From contig NZ_LYPC01000028.1 in assembly GCF_001700435.1 (NCBI RefSeq), forward strand, positions 681,267 to 745,266: a stretch of 64,000 nt of DNA, given 5' to 3'. The position numbers and the translations under genes were made by a program. Source of the DNA: Paenibacillus pectinilyticus (GTDB lineage: Bacteria; Bacillota; Bacilli; Paenibacillales; NBRC-103111). Under the pieces are notes generated by a model. It saw nothing but the letters and a program-made list of their open reading frames with translations. It ran no database searches and was not told the DNA's origin. Positions 53,001 to 62,304 of the stretch are shown here, in pieces; position 1 is the stretch's first letter; each line of letters opens with the position of its first letter.

Positions 53001-53160
53001 CTCCATTGTAAATTCCAACATTATTGTTTAGTACGCCTTGTATCTCAGTCCAATCGTCATCTAATTCGGATGCATGGGCTGGAAAAGGTAGGGCAACAAC
53101 ATTCACCAAAGTAAAAACCATACTTAAAATTAGAAAATACGATAACATTCTCTTTTTCAT
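50074..53160 (-). CDS. Secreted GH95-like glycoside hydrolase with two CBM35-like modules
   Basis: 1028 residues. Signal peptide 1-30 (AHA-S). Residues 35-740 resemble the N-terminal beta domain and (alpha/alpha)6 barrel of GH95 enzymes (alpha-L-fucosidase/galactosidase type); marks are GPIMGNGNVGVVTAT, YYYGALYEAGSSYRQGQ and LFPEWPN. Then two tandem modules (each about 120 residues starting SSQTYEAENATLSGAAG) of the CBM35/CBM6 sugar-binding type. The modules are nearly identical at DNA level. The last gene in the sugar operon; likely degrades a fucose- or galactose-containing polysaccharide outside the cell. GGAGGTAA precedes the ATG. Confidence 0.75.
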   Translation of the reverse strand: MKKRMLSYFLILSMVFTLVNVVALPFPAHASELDDDWTEIQGVLNNNVGIYNGVNNNIVTSGFPDGPIMGNGNVGVVTATDNNWQRAYISTTDFWDGHHNFAKPLPIGAVNIIAGNSTGSGVQQEQDMLNAEVRTTLGYGNVKMRSWVSATQNILVTDVWTTGTSNVSINVETWARNDNPTTYPVSTGVDANGIAWAARETGSGSGYDWTSRAAIATKVIGANVSTSNNGSNNATQQFTLSPNTTVRVITAIKSGKNITDHITGATATANSMTSGAIDTLHSDHLNWWKNYWLKSFVRTYDDQLEKYYYGALYEAGSSYRQGQIIGGLMGPWVTNDTPNWDGNYKLSYNNQATVAGFASSNRQELLLPYNQQVFDWQTEGLNRAAQTGSNNYINQVTGGEWGTKFNNGIPGIVVGGAQGPWGSSSEGDLHYNMVGLAVWAAQPIIWYYNATKDTNYLSSGAYNYLKHLTDFWEAYLVQENGKYVIKYSGAREFYDHTNINAAVDNAMVKNLFKNMIVYSQDLGVDSTKRTLWQDIVTNMKDLPTGTYNGKTVFFEFDGGPIRSGDWPGILMIAGHGNAVNLGSDATTRTIFNNTVDGFNSWGSGNASGFLWSSAARGGYPGGALLSQFKTLLTNNMRRNFTVPTGGHGTESMSSLDYINASMMQSQDGIIRLFPEWPNANAKFKRLRADGAFLVSAQLQNTVASNVTINSEKGQTVRILNPWAGSNMLVTENGNTVTTTKNGDIYTFNTTAGKTYALSTGGGSSSQTYEAENATLSGAAGVYTDHTGYTGTGFVANYYNNIGPTTTFTVNVPTTGTYNIALRYTAGNGTSTNTGFYVNGTKLKNITSNGTTDWNTWATQTETVTLNAGSNTIAYKAESASTQCINLDNVTISINTISSSQTYEAENATLSGAAGVYTDHTGYTGTGFVANYYNNIGPTTTFTVNVPTTGTYNIALRYSAGNGISTNTGFYVNGTKLKNITFNGTTDWNTWATQTETVTLNAGNNTIAYKAESASTQCINLDNVTISTN
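50090..50867. repeat. Tandem duplication of the CBM35-like module (402-bp period)
   Basis: Sequence from 50090 to about 50465 recurs at 50492-50867 with few changes, 402 bp (134 codons) apart. The few differences indicate a recent in-frame duplication. Confidence 0.85.
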
Positions 53161-53192
53161 AAAAGTTTACCTCCTTGTTTTTTTGCCACTTT

Positions 53193-53206
53193 TGATTGCG
53201 CTTTCA
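53193..53206. promoter_or_regulatory. Weak cre-like site before the GH95-like gene
   Basis: Minus-strand TGAAAGCGCAATCA differs from the CcpA consensus (TGWAANCGNTNWCA) at one position. 33-46 bp before the start codon. Confidence 0.35.
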
Positions 53207-53228
53207 TTACTCCGCGAACGCATAATTA

Positions 53229-55067
53229 TCAATATCCAGCTTCAATTAATGCAATCAGCGACAATAAAGCTCCCCAATGATAAAACTTGTCACTATTCGG
53301 CTTATCACATCCTTCCCCGGTATCAGCATTATAATTCTCATGGATATGACGGTTTTCAAGCCATTCCTTGAGAAATAGTTCTTCTGATTTTTCTGCCAGA
53401 TCTTTCATTGCTGTAGCCATATCATACTTCTTTAAACCCATGTAAACTAAGAAATTTAAAGGTGCCCATATTCTGCCCCTCCAGTAATCCTGGTCCATAT
53501 AGCTCGGATCATTACGCGGACAAGAGGGTATCATCCATTTCCCCCAAAACTCATCAGGATTATAAAAATGTTTCTCAATCATTTTTTCAGCATTATCTTT
53601 GGGAATACTGCCAGTCAGCAGAGGGTAGAAATTAGTCGGTGAAATCCGATCACTAAAAATTCCGTTATCAATTCTTTTATTTAGATATATACCTTTTTCT
53701 TCACACCACAACCTGCTTAATCCTTTGCTGAATCTCTGCGCTCTTTTGCTTACTTCAGTCGCCTCGGCATGCCTTCCGATGATTAAAGCTATCTTTTCTA
53801 AAGACATGCAATCCATAATATATAAACTGGTGAGTCCTACATCCCCTAACATCATCAAGCTTTTATCCTTATCGAACATCACCTCATCATACATTGGTGA
53901 GTTATCGAGGCCTGATTCCATTGCAGCACCGTAGATATCGCCTACCCCGGCACTTTCCCAATAGTTACCTATAATAGGGTCATATGGATTGCTTCCTAAA
54001 GCCAATAGGCCATCTTCAATTTCGCGAGCTTTGCAGTACCACCTATTCCATTCCAAGAGATCGTCAAACAGCATTTCAATAAGCCAGATATCCTTAAACT
54101 TTGTGTACAGCTCCAGAATAACCATTGAGCCAAGCGGAGGTTGCGAACGGTCCAAGGTCTTGAACCCGCTTGCAGAAGAACAGTTCGGAACAAATCCACC
54201 CTTTGTTTTTTCAAGCGTTATTTCAATCGCATTGCAATAGGCTAGTTCCTTGTTGTCTAAAGAGGCCATATATGCCGCTAAATAAGTATCCCAACAGTAC
54301 AGAACATAGCCACCCCATTCGCAATTCCAAATCCTGCTTATGGGTGTAATCACTCTGTCCTTGATAGGATCATAAATAGTATCCCAAGCTAAACTACACT
54401 GCATTGCAGCATATAGCTCTGCCCTGTTTCCATATTTATCTTTCTCTTTATTGTACATTTGTTTATTTTCTTCAATCATTTTTATGACTTCTTCCGAATT
54501 TCTTTTTGCTCCTACGCAAATTTCAATCGGCTTATCGAGACGCAGTGCCAAATACGGAGTCAGTGAAGCGACTCTAGGTTCATTGATTTGTTCTTGTACA
54601 GTATAGACAGAAATCTTGCTTTCGGGCGTAGAGGCAATGATAGCCTCTTCTTCAATCCACACATTTCCCATTCTGCCCCAAAGAAAACCCGTCTCCACGA
54701 TAAGAGAAGGAGGATAAAGAGGCAATTTCTCCGGTACTATTCGAATAACGAGCTCAGTTCCTATTGTCGCGCTCTGGACAGTAATCTCGGTTCCCCGCCA
54801 AACCAGTTTTAACTCCGTGTAGCTCCCGTCATAAGAGTGTCCGCCAAGGAATACTTTTTCTGCTCTGTTATCCTGTCGCTGTCCACTCCCTACTCCGTCC
54901 GGTCTACCAACTAAGGCTTCCCTAAGATAATCCCCTGTTCCGTAATCCAACAAGCACAAGTTGACAGCAAACCCTTCAGGCAAAAGCACATGAGAGAGAA
55001 CACTCCGTGTATTCCAAGTGTTCCAGCCTTTAATTAAAGACCTTTTAAGGTCCATGTATTCTTTCAT
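53229..55067 (-). CDS. GH63-like (MGH1/trehalase-fold) intracellular glycosidase
   Basis: 612 residues from the ATG at 55067 (GAGGAG 9 bp upstream; an ATG 36 bp earlier has no ribosome site). No signal peptide, so cytoplasmic. (Alpha/alpha)6 features: CWDTYLAAYMA, GLDNSPMYDE, DQDYWRGRIWAPLNFLVY and HENYNADTGEG, typical of GH63/mannosylglycerate hydrolase-like enzymes. Acts on sugar imported by the adjacent transporter. Positioned between the permeases and the secreted glycosidase, same strand. Confidence 0.75.
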   Translation of the reverse strand: MKEYMDLKRSLIKGWNTWNTRSVLSHVLLPEGFAVNLCLLDYGTGDYLREALVGRPDGVGSGQRQDNRAEKVFLGGHSYDGSYTELKLVWRGTEITVQSATIGTELVIRIVPEKLPLYPPSLIVETGFLWGRMGNVWIEEEAIIASTPESKISVYTVQEQINEPRVASLTPYLALRLDKPIEICVGAKRNSEEVIKMIEENKQMYNKEKDKYGNRAELYAAMQCSLAWDTIYDPIKDRVITPISRIWNCEWGGYVLYCWDTYLAAYMASLDNKELAYCNAIEITLEKTKGGFVPNCSSASGFKTLDRSQPPLGSMVILELYTKFKDIWLIEMLFDDLLEWNRWYCKAREIEDGLLALGSNPYDPIIGNYWESAGVGDIYGAAMESGLDNSPMYDEVMFDKDKSLMMLGDVGLTSLYIMDCMSLEKIALIIGRHAEATEVSKRAQRFSKGLSRLWCEEKGIYLNKRIDNGIFSDRISPTNFYPLLTGSIPKDNAEKMIEKHFYNPDEFWGKWMIPSCPRNDPSYMDQDYWRGRIWAPLNFLVYMGLKKYDMATAMKDLAEKSEELFLKEWLENRHIHENYNADTGEGCDKPNSDKFYHWGALLSLIALIEAGY

Positions 55068-55110
55068 TTTCTTTTTCTCCTCATAACGTTCTATTGAATC
55101 CATTATCCAG

Positions 55111-55944
55111 TTAGTCTTTTAGTCCGCTCATTGCCACGCCTTCAATCAAATACCTCTGTGAAACAGCAAATACAATAATCGGAATAACCACAGCCACAGC
55201 GGCTCCAGCCATAATTGCAGGCCAATCAACACCTGAAATAGAGCTGTTCATATAATATATACCCATTGAGATCGTAAACTGTTTATTGCTATTCAGGTAT
55301 ACAAGTGGATTTAAAAAGTCATTCCATGAAGCCAGAAACTGATAGACAGCAACCATTGTAATTGCCGGCTTCAACAACGGAAGAAGAATTCTTGTAAGAA
55401 TGTCGAACCTGTTGCATCCGTCAATTAGAGCTGCCTCATCCAAACCATAAGGTAAGCCCATAATGAACTGCCTAATTAAAAAAATGTAAAATGGAACGCC
55501 AAAGCAAAGCGGTAAAATTAACGGGTAATAACTGTTTGTCATATTAAGCTTCGTGAATTCAATAAATTGCGGAATTATGGTAATGTCCCAAGGAAGCATC
55601 ATACTGGCAAGCACAATTGAAAATAGCAGGCTTTTCCCTTTGAAACTTAGCCTAGCAAAGCCATAAGCAACAAACACGGATGAACACGTTGCTGCAATTA
55701 CCGAAAGACAAGATACAACAACTGTGTTGAGTAGCATCCTAGAAATATGATAGGTTTCTTCTGCATATTTAAAATTATCAAAACTAAAAGTCTTTGGTAT
55801 CACTTCCGGAGGGTATGCCAAAATACCCTCCGGTCCATTAAACGCCTTGGTAAAAATCCAGTACACGGGGAATGTAAATACGATTGCGCATATTAGTATC
55901 ATAAAATAGCTGCTTATTTTCTTTGTCGTCATTTTGATATCCAT
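55111..55944 (-). CDS. Sugar ABC transporter permease (MalG type)
   Basis: 277 residues, six membrane segments. EAA loop EAALIDGCNRFDILTRILLPLLKP; C-terminal VAMSGLKD. Forms the channel with the next upstream permease (6-bp gap). AAAGGAAATAG precedes the ATG. Confidence 0.92.
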   Translation of the reverse strand: MDIKMTTKKISSYFMILICAIVFTFPVYWIFTKAFNGPEGILAYPPEVIPKTFSFDNFKYAEETYHISRMLLNTVVVSCLSVIAATCSSVFVAYGFARLSFKGKSLLFSIVLASMMLPWDITIIPQFIEFTKLNMTNSYYPLILPLCFGVPFYIFLIRQFIMGLPYGLDEAALIDGCNRFDILTRILLPLLKPAITMVAVYQFLASWNDFLNPLVYLNSNKQFTISMGIYYMNSSISGVDWPAIMAGAAVAVVIPIIVFAVSQRYLIEGVAMSGLKD

Positions 55945-55950
55945 CGACTG

Positions 55951-56898
55951 CTATTTCCTTTCTGATTCATAGAATACCCAACTTTTACTAGATTTCATAA
56001 CAACAAGCGTAATCACGAGCACAATGATAAACATCACCCAAGATAAAGCTGAAGCATATCCCATGCGTTGATATTTGAATGCTGTTTGGAATTCATAAAG
56101 GGAATATACATAGGTAGATTTGGCTGGTCCTCCTCCTGTAATTACAAGAAAAGGTGCAAGACATTGGAATTGAGCTATCATTATTGTTATTAAATTATAA
56201 AGAATTGTTGGTGTCAGCATAGGTAAGGTTATATTAAAAAACTTTCGAACTGAACCTGCGCCATCAATCTCAGCCGCCTCATAATAGGACTCGGGAATGA
56301 GCTTCAATGCTGCAATAAATAGAATCATGGATGTTCCCACAGCCCATAAACCTGTAAATCCAACAGAAAAAAGAGCAAGCTTCTGATCCGTAATCCAGGG
56401 CACCTGAACGTTAAAAATGCTCAGAAAATAATTGAAAATGCCAAGGTCCTGGTTATACATAAATTTCCACATTTGTCCTGCTACGGCTCCTGATAGCACA
56501 ACAGGCAGATAAACCAAAGATCTTACAGTTTTTACGAATTTCAGTTTCTGGTTTAGCAGTAGTGCAACCAACATTGAAATCACCAGTTGGAACGGAACCT
56601 CAAAAACAACAAATGTTAATGTTTTCCTTAACCCTGACAAAGCGTACTGATCATCCGTAAAAATATTGATATAGTTTTCAAACCCGATAAACTTTAAATC
56701 CTTAAACAAATCCCATCTGCAAAAACTTAGCACCAGCGAAAAGAGCATGGGTCCTAAAGTAAAACAAATAAACCCAATAATCCATGGCAGTATGAATACA
56801 TATCCCATAGTTGACTCCGAAAGGCCTGCTCTACGTTTGACCACCTTTTTAGTAGCTAAAATATAATTTCCCGAGTATTGATTCACAACTTTTTCCAT
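55951..56898 (-). CDS. Sugar ABC transporter permease (MalF type)
   Basis: 315 residues, six to seven membrane segments. EAA loop EAAEIDGAGSVRKFFNITLPMLTP. Follows the binding-protein gene with a hairpin between them. No ATPase gene lies in the locus, so a shared MsmX-like ATPase must be supplied from elsewhere. Confidence 0.92.
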   Translation of the reverse strand: MEKVVNQYSGNYILATKKVVKRRAGLSESTMGYVFILPWIIGFICFTLGPMLFSLVLSFCRWDLFKDLKFIGFENYINIFTDDQYALSGLRKTLTFVVFEVPFQLVISMLVALLLNQKLKFVKTVRSLVYLPVVLSGAVAGQMWKFMYNQDLGIFNYFLSIFNVQVPWITDQKLALFSVGFTGLWAVGTSMILFIAALKLIPESYYEAAEIDGAGSVRKFFNITLPMLTPTILYNLITIMIAQFQCLAPFLVITGGGPAKSTYVYSLYEFQTAFKYQRMGYASALSWVMFIIVLVITLVVMKSSKSWVFYESERK

Positions 56899-56953
56899 AG
56901 ATATATCTCCCAGTCACTTAATTATCAATCATGCTGAAGAATTATTAGATGAG

Positions 56954-56985
56954 TGTGGCAGATAGTATCTCTACCATCTGCCACA
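56954..56985 (-). terminator. Intercistronic hairpin between binding protein and permease genes
   Basis: TGTGGCAGAT / ATCTGCCACA, perfect 10-bp stem, no strong T-run. Such stems keep the binding-protein mRNA more abundant than the permease mRNA. Confidence 0.55.
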
Positions 56986-57005
56986 ACATAACATTTACAT
57001 TTCAA

Positions 57006-58349
57006 TTATTTTTTCTTCAGTATTTTATCCATTTCTTTGGCTGCTTCGCTCAAAGTTTTCTGCGGGTCTTCGTTATTCAGAAATATTTTTTCACTTGCCT
57101 TTCCAAATTCTGCATCAGCTTCAAAGAATCTTGGATTTTTCGTGAACTCAGGTACGTTTGTCGGAAGCTTCATGACGTCGAACAACGGCTTCATCACGCC
57201 CTGATCCTGTTTCAATTCCGCTGCAACACTCTTTATCGCTGAAGGGGAATACCCAGAACCGGAATTGATCTTGGAAACCTCGGGCCCTCCTAAGAACTTG
57301 ATAACATCCCACGCCGCATCTTTGTTTTTAGACTTAGCAAACATGGACCATGTAGAGCTGTGTACTACAGGTTTAAATTGCATACCGGCTTTTGGTACAG
57401 GAGGAGTTACCATACCAAACTGGAAGTTTGGATCCTTGGTCAGATCGGCAAGAGGCCAACTGCCATTATCCATCATAGCAACCTTGCCAGACATAAACTC
57501 GGCATTACCCGGATTTCCTTCGCCAGTAGCGATTAATGACCTTGCTGACATATCAAATATCTTTTTATACCATTTTACTGTTTCAACAACAGCCGGAGAA
57601 TCAACGTAACCGCTTGCAGTCGTTCCGTCAGGACTCACTTCACTTCCTCCGTTAGACCATAAATAGCCTGCAAGCTGATATGTTTGACTTGACAGGGCAA
57701 TAAAGCCATATTGTGCATCTTTGCCTTTTTTACCGTTTGACAGTTTCTTCACGGTGTCGGCAAATTCATCCCATGTCCAACCGTCTTTCGGGTAAGGAAC
57801 ATTCGCATTGTCGAAAACTTTCTTGTTGTAGAAAATAACTCTCGGGGTGAAATCTTTGGGAAGGCCGTAGATCTTGTCACGGTACTTTGCCCAAGCGCCT
57901 ACAACATCATAATAAATAGACATGTCAAAATTATCTTTTTTAATGTAGGGGGTTAGATCTTCCGCAACTCCCGAATCAGCAAACTGTGGCGTGTTCCACA
58001 TCAGGAAAATATCCGGGGTTTCGCCCGATGCATTAAGAATGTTCAATTTTTCATCGTACCCTTGAACAACGCTCTGTAGTTCGATTTTGACATTGGGATG
58101 TTGTGCCGTATAGGCATCCATCATTTTTTGCTCAAGAGCTAAACCTTCACCGCTGTCCCAAGTCATAGCTGTCAGCTTGATATCTTGTTTCTGAGAATTG
58201 GAAGCCGTTGGCGCTGCTGTTTCTTTCATCTCCTGAGCAGAAGTCGCCTTGGCAGTAGGTGTTTCCGTCTGTTGATTTCCACACCCCGCCAATATAAGAG
58301 ATACGGATGCAATCATAACTACAATCGGCAAGACTTTCTTCTTTTGCAT
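57006..58349 (-). CDS. Sugar ABC transporter solute-binding lipoprotein
   Basis: 447 residues. Lipobox LILAGC near residue 22, Thr/Ala-rich linker, then the extracellular solute-binding family 1 fold: DIFLMWNTPQFAD, YGLPKDFTPRVIFYNKKVFDNANVPYPKDGWTWDEF and MDNGSWPLADL. First gene of the operon; ligand probably an oligosaccharide released by the secreted GH95-like enzyme. Two cre-like sites lie in the promoter region. Confidence 0.92.
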   Translation of the reverse strand: MQKKKVLPIVVMIASVSLILAGCGNQQTETPTAKATSAQEMKETAAPTASNSQKQDIKLTAMTWDSGEGLALEQKMMDAYTAQHPNVKIELQSVVQGYDEKLNILNASGETPDIFLMWNTPQFADSGVAEDLTPYIKKDNFDMSIYYDVVGAWAKYRDKIYGLPKDFTPRVIFYNKKVFDNANVPYPKDGWTWDEFADTVKKLSNGKKGKDAQYGFIALSSQTYQLAGYLWSNGGSEVSPDGTTASGYVDSPAVVETVKWYKKIFDMSARSLIATGEGNPGNAEFMSGKVAMMDNGSWPLADLTKDPNFQFGMVTPPVPKAGMQFKPVVHSSTWSMFAKSKNKDAAWDVIKFLGGPEVSKINSGSGYSPSAIKSVAAELKQDQGVMKPLFDVMKLPTNVPEFTKNPRFFEADAEFGKASEKIFLNNEDPQKTLSEAAKEMDKILKKK

Positions 58350-58850
58350 TGATGAATTCCCCCTTGATTTATGTTTGTATCAAAATGCATTTCGGCTGTT
58401 ACCGTTTACATTTTATACAACGGACCTTTCGGTTCTGCATTTGATATATCTAAACTATAGTGCCTAGGGTACTTCCAAACAACATAACGAATCTTTGAAA
58501 TATTAAGCAATTCTTTATAGATTAATCCCTATACTTTAAAAATAGATGTGTTAATTGAAATATGAAATATTAGTTCCCTTTCCATAAAGTAAAGTTGCTC
58601 AAAACACTTTAAAGATGTAATATTTGAACATATAATTGTCAGCATAAAAATAGGAGCGCCCCGATTCTCGAATGGTTAGTTCACTATACTACTCACAAAG
58701 AGAAAGGAAGAACTCCAGACGTATTGTAGTCAGCACTCTCACACACTGTAATGAAGGGCATTTGCATTTTTGCTAGCGCTTACAAGTTCGGATTTTCGGG
58801 AAGAAAATAAAGGAGATCAATTCAATTAAATTCTGTGGGGGCATAAAACT
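58350..58850. promoter_or_regulatory. Divergent promoter region of the sugar locus with two CcpA cre sites
   Basis: 500 bp without genes. Minus-strand TGTAAACGGTAACA (58397-58410) and TGTAAGCGCTAGCA (58771-58784) both fit the CcpA consensus. The first lies 48-61 bp before the binding-protein gene, the second 67-80 bp before the regulator gene. Confidence 0.65.
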
Positions 58851-60464
58851 ATGTACAAAGTCATTCTGGCTGATGATGACGAATTCGTATTGGAAGGCTT
58901 CAAACGTAAAATCGATTGGGTAAATCTGGGACTTGAACTTGTCGGAACAGCCAGTGATGGGTTAGAGGCCATAAAGCTGGTTAAAGAGCTAGACTCCCAT
59001 ATTCTTATAACAGATATCAGAATGCCGATCATGGACGGGATTATGCTTATTGAATCTCTGAGAAAAGTAAATTCAGAAATCAAGGTTATCATTATCAGCG
59101 GTTACAGTGAATTTGAATATGCTCAAAAGGCTGTAAAATTAAAAGCTATGGAATATCTGCTCAAGCCCACATCAAAAGAAGATGTTGAGAATGCCTTGAA
59201 AAAGCTGGTAGAAGTTTTAAATCAGGAAAATTATGAAGAACTTCAAAAAGAGCAAATTCTCCTGGAAAATCGGGAGAATATGGATATTGTATTTAAACAT
59301 TTAGTTTTGAGTATTCTTGAAGATAGTATAGAGGACTCCAATCATTTGTTTATTAAGCTTACTCAAATAAAACCAGGCATAATGAAAGGCAAAGTCGTAG
59401 TCTCCCTGGTAGAAATTGATAATCTTAAAGGAATTTCTATGGAGTCTTTGGATAAAGGTAAAATCATTTCTGATCTCTACAAAATCATTGAAACTAGTGC
59501 TCAAAAAAGCAATGACAAAAATCTTGTTTTAAAACTAAACGAAAATAGGTTTGCCATTGTTATGTTTTTTGATGAAAAACTGGGTTTTAATTTCATAAAT
59601 AACAAGGTGATTTGGGTTCTACACAATCTTATGAATTCGGCAGAAATCATAACACATTTTTCCATAACCGCCACATATGGCCCAATCGTAGAGAACGTTC
59701 TTGATGCTAGACGATCCTTTATAGAAGCCTTTGAAGCGTTGAAGCACAAATTGTTGTTTGGAAAAAAATCATTAATTAAGTACACGGATATAAATAAAAT
59801 TGACAATTCGGCAGATGAAATCTGCTTGGAAAATGAAAAGAAGCTTGTTCAAGCTATTGAAAGGCTTCAATATGAACAAACTCTCAAATGTGTTGATGAA
59901 TTTTACGCCTATCTTGCCAAAGGTAATAAGTGTTCCTATCCATATATCTTAAGTGTCAGTTTCAAACTGCTCACATTGGCAAAGAAACTTACGCAGCAGG
60001 AAAATTCAATAGGTAACGAGTTTTTGATATGGGAACAATTAAACAGTTTTGAGACAGTTGAAGAAATCCATAAATGGCTTAGAGATGTATTGAATACCGT
60101 CATGCTAGAAGCTTTAAACAAAAATAATAACAATTACAGCAGCGCAGTTAATTTCATGGTAGATTATATTCAAAAAAATTATGTCAGGAATATTACTTTA
60201 AGAGATATTTCAAACGAAATTTTCCTTTCAGAAAACTATCTCACCACTCTATTCAAAAAGGAAATGGGAATTACTTTTAAGAAATATCTAATAAATACAA
60301 GGATGGAAAAAGCAAAACTGTTACTTGCCGATCCCAAATATAAAATTTTTGAAATTGCTAATCTTGTCGGTTATGAAAGTGAAGAATATTTCAGTAATAT
60401 TTTCAAGGAAAGCGTAGGTTTAACACCAAAAGGATTCAGAAATAACACAGCATTTAATATTTAG
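58851..60464 (+). CDS. YesN-type response regulator (receiver plus AraC-type DNA binding)
   Basis: 537 residues. Receiver 1-120 with D8-D10 and Asp55 (LITDIRMP), a long helical middle part (about 130-420) common to YesN proteins, and two AraC helix-turn-helices at the C-terminus (NITLRDISNEIFLSENYLTTLFKKEMGI ... VGYESEEYFSNIFKESVGLTPKGFR). A weak GGGGG ribosome site precedes the ATG. It should activate the divergent sugar operon in response to the YesM-type kinase. Confidence 0.9.
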   Translation: MYKVILADDDEFVLEGFKRKIDWVNLGLELVGTASDGLEAIKLVKELDSHILITDIRMPIMDGIMLIESLRKVNSEIKVIIISGYSEFEYAQKAVKLKAMEYLLKPTSKEDVENALKKLVEVLNQENYEELQKEQILLENRENMDIVFKHLVLSILEDSIEDSNHLFIKLTQIKPGIMKGKVVVSLVEIDNLKGISMESLDKGKIISDLYKIIETSAQKSNDKNLVLKLNENRFAIVMFFDEKLGFNFINNKVIWVLHNLMNSAEIITHFSITATYGPIVENVLDARRSFIEAFEALKHKLLFGKKSLIKYTDINKIDNSADEICLENEKKLVQAIERLQYEQTLKCVDEFYAYLAKGNKCSYPYILSVSFKLLTLAKKLTQQENSIGNEFLIWEQLNSFETVEEIHKWLRDVLNTVMLEALNKNNNNYSSAVNFMVDYIQKNYVRNITLRDISNEIFLSENYLTTLFKKEMGITFKKYLINTRMEKAKLLLADPKYKIFEIANLVGYESEEYFSNIFKESVGLTPKGFRNNTAFNI

Positions 60465-60495
60465 ATTGTCTTATACAAAAATGTATTGCCTTTGC

Positions 60496-62304
60496 TTACG
60501 TATCTGTTGCATTTGCTATCAGGGGGAGAATGATTTTAGCAATAGTCCCCCCCGAATCCTTGTTTTCATAGTAGAGACCGTACTGGTTTCCATATTTTAT
60601 CTTAATCCTTTCATTAACATTTCTTATTCCATATCCCTTTGTTTCTACCACATTATTGAGTATGGATTGCATATCCTCGGTTACAACACCTGTGCCATTG
60701 TCTTCAACAGAAAAAATCAAGTCTTCCCCAGTAATGCCTGCAGTGAGCTTAATCAGCCCATCTTTCTTTTTTTGATTCAGGCCATGAAGTATCGCGTTCT
60801 CAACCAATGGCTGAAGTATCAGTTTTAATATATGGAACTTGCTGACGTTGTCATCTATCACTTCTATGAATTCAAAGCGGTTTCTATAGATCTTCATCTG
60901 AATATCAACATATTTTCTAACATGTTCCAATTCATGAGTTACAGATACAACATCCATTCCTTTGTTCAGGCTTAGCCTAAAGAATCTACCTAAAGTGCTA
61001 ATGATCTCTCCGACATCCTTATCGTCAGTCATCCAGTAGACTGCATCCAAGGTGTTATAGAGAAAATGAGGATTGATTTGTGCCTGCAGAGCCATAAGTT
61101 CGGCATCTCTTTCCTTTTTGTTAGCGATTTCAATTTCCTTCAGCAGGTTCCGTATTTTTTTCATCATTTCCTCAAAACTAATATTAAGGATTTCAACTTC
61201 AATAATTTTACTAGACTCAATATTAACCGAAAGATTCCCTCTTTCAACATTTCTAATATTGACTAGTAGTTTTTTTAATCCTCTGGTCATTGTATTTGAT
61301 AGCAACACGGCCAAAATGATCATAATAATTGTTATTGTGAGTATAGAAATAATGATCTTATTGGACACCGAATGGAAGCCTTTAAAAAGTTCGTCATACG
61401 GCATTATCTCGATAGCAGTCCAATCAATTGAATTGAAGTGCTTGAACGTAATAATATATTCTTTTCCATTTACAATTTTCATTAGATTTCCATTTTTGAT
61501 TGTATGAATTTCATTTAAGCTTGAAATAACATTGAAATGTGTGGATATTTTATCATAATTCGAGTTGTATATAGTCGTACCTTCATTATCAATTATATAT
61601 AAATCCGCAATTTTGTGGCTTTTCATATCTTCGAGAGCAGAAAAAAGGTAATCCAACCTAAGTAGTATCGTCAAAACGCCTATTTGTTCATTATTTAAAT
61701 CTTTTATCCATTTGATGGTTGTCAACATGGGGGCACCCAAGCTTTTATCCGTTGAAACATTGAAATAGATATCATCTTTGTATTTATATAGAGTATTGTT
61801 TTGAACATATTTTGTAAAAAAACTATAATCGTTTATTCCGTATGCAGCAACATCGTCGACGTACTTGCCTTCCATTATCGTATTTAGGGGTTCTGAGAAA
61901 TTTTTTGTAAATATATTCACAGAATAAATACCATTCATTGAACCAGAATAGTCCAGAAGTATCTTTTTTACTTCCCTGTTATTAGTTACTTGGGTCAAAA
62001 GATTGATAGGTTTACTTAGTACTATATTCTGGATTTTTTCGTTGTTTGATATTGTACGAGCGATTTGAGATTGATATTGTAATTTCAAATCGAGTATATC
62101 CACTAATTTCACGGCATTTGACAATTGCGATTCATATATGCTTTTTGTTATAAGCTGCTTAAAAAATCCCAAAAACAAGAAAGTAGTGATAGTAATAAAT
62201 ATTATTAGAAGGACAACTAAACCCCAAATCATCAAAGTTTTAAGTTTGAACTTAGTATTTTTGAAGTATGTGCTATATCGTTTCCCAACCAATATATTTT
62301 TCAA
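60496..62304 (-). CDS. YesM-type sensor histidine kinase
   Basis: 602 residues with a TTG start (AAAGGAGA upstream). Membrane helix 27-50, extracellular Cache-like domain to about 310, second helix 315-340, HAMP 340-390, His_kinase domain with QAQINPHFLYNTLDAVYWM (phospho-His near 415) and HATPase_c with ENGTGVVTE-like region (SVEDNGTGV). Pairs with the YesN-type regulator, but the genes are convergent instead of in one operon. Probably senses a sugar or the binding protein. Confidence 0.9.
   Translation of the reverse strand: MKNILVGKRYSTYFKNTKFKLKTLMIWGLVVLLIIFITITTFLFLGFFKQLITKSIYESQLSNAVKLVDILDLKLQYQSQIARTISNNEKIQNIVLSKPINLLTQVTNNREVKKILLDYSGSMNGIYSVNIFTKNFSEPLNTIMEGKYVDDVAAYGINDYSFFTKYVQNNTLYKYKDDIYFNVSTDKSLGAPMLTTIKWIKDLNNEQIGVLTILLRLDYLFSALEDMKSHKIADLYIIDNEGTTIYNSNYDKISTHFNVISSLNEIHTIKNGNLMKIVNGKEYIITFKHFNSIDWTAIEIMPYDELFKGFHSVSNKIIISILTITIIMIILAVLLSNTMTRGLKKLLVNIRNVERGNLSVNIESSKIIEVEILNISFEEMMKKIRNLLKEIEIANKKERDAELMALQAQINPHFLYNTLDAVYWMTDDKDVGEIISTLGRFFRLSLNKGMDVVSVTHELEHVRKYVDIQMKIYRNRFEFIEVIDDNVSKFHILKLILQPLVENAILHGLNQKKKDGLIKLTAGITGEDLIFSVEDNGTGVVTEDMQSILNNVVETKGYGIRNVNERIKIKYGNQYGLYYENKDSGGTIAKIILPLIANATDT

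Noticed and set aside
57265..57609. Plus-strand frame inside the binding-protein gene
   Set aside because: Shadow frame; the minus-strand solute-binding protein is certain.
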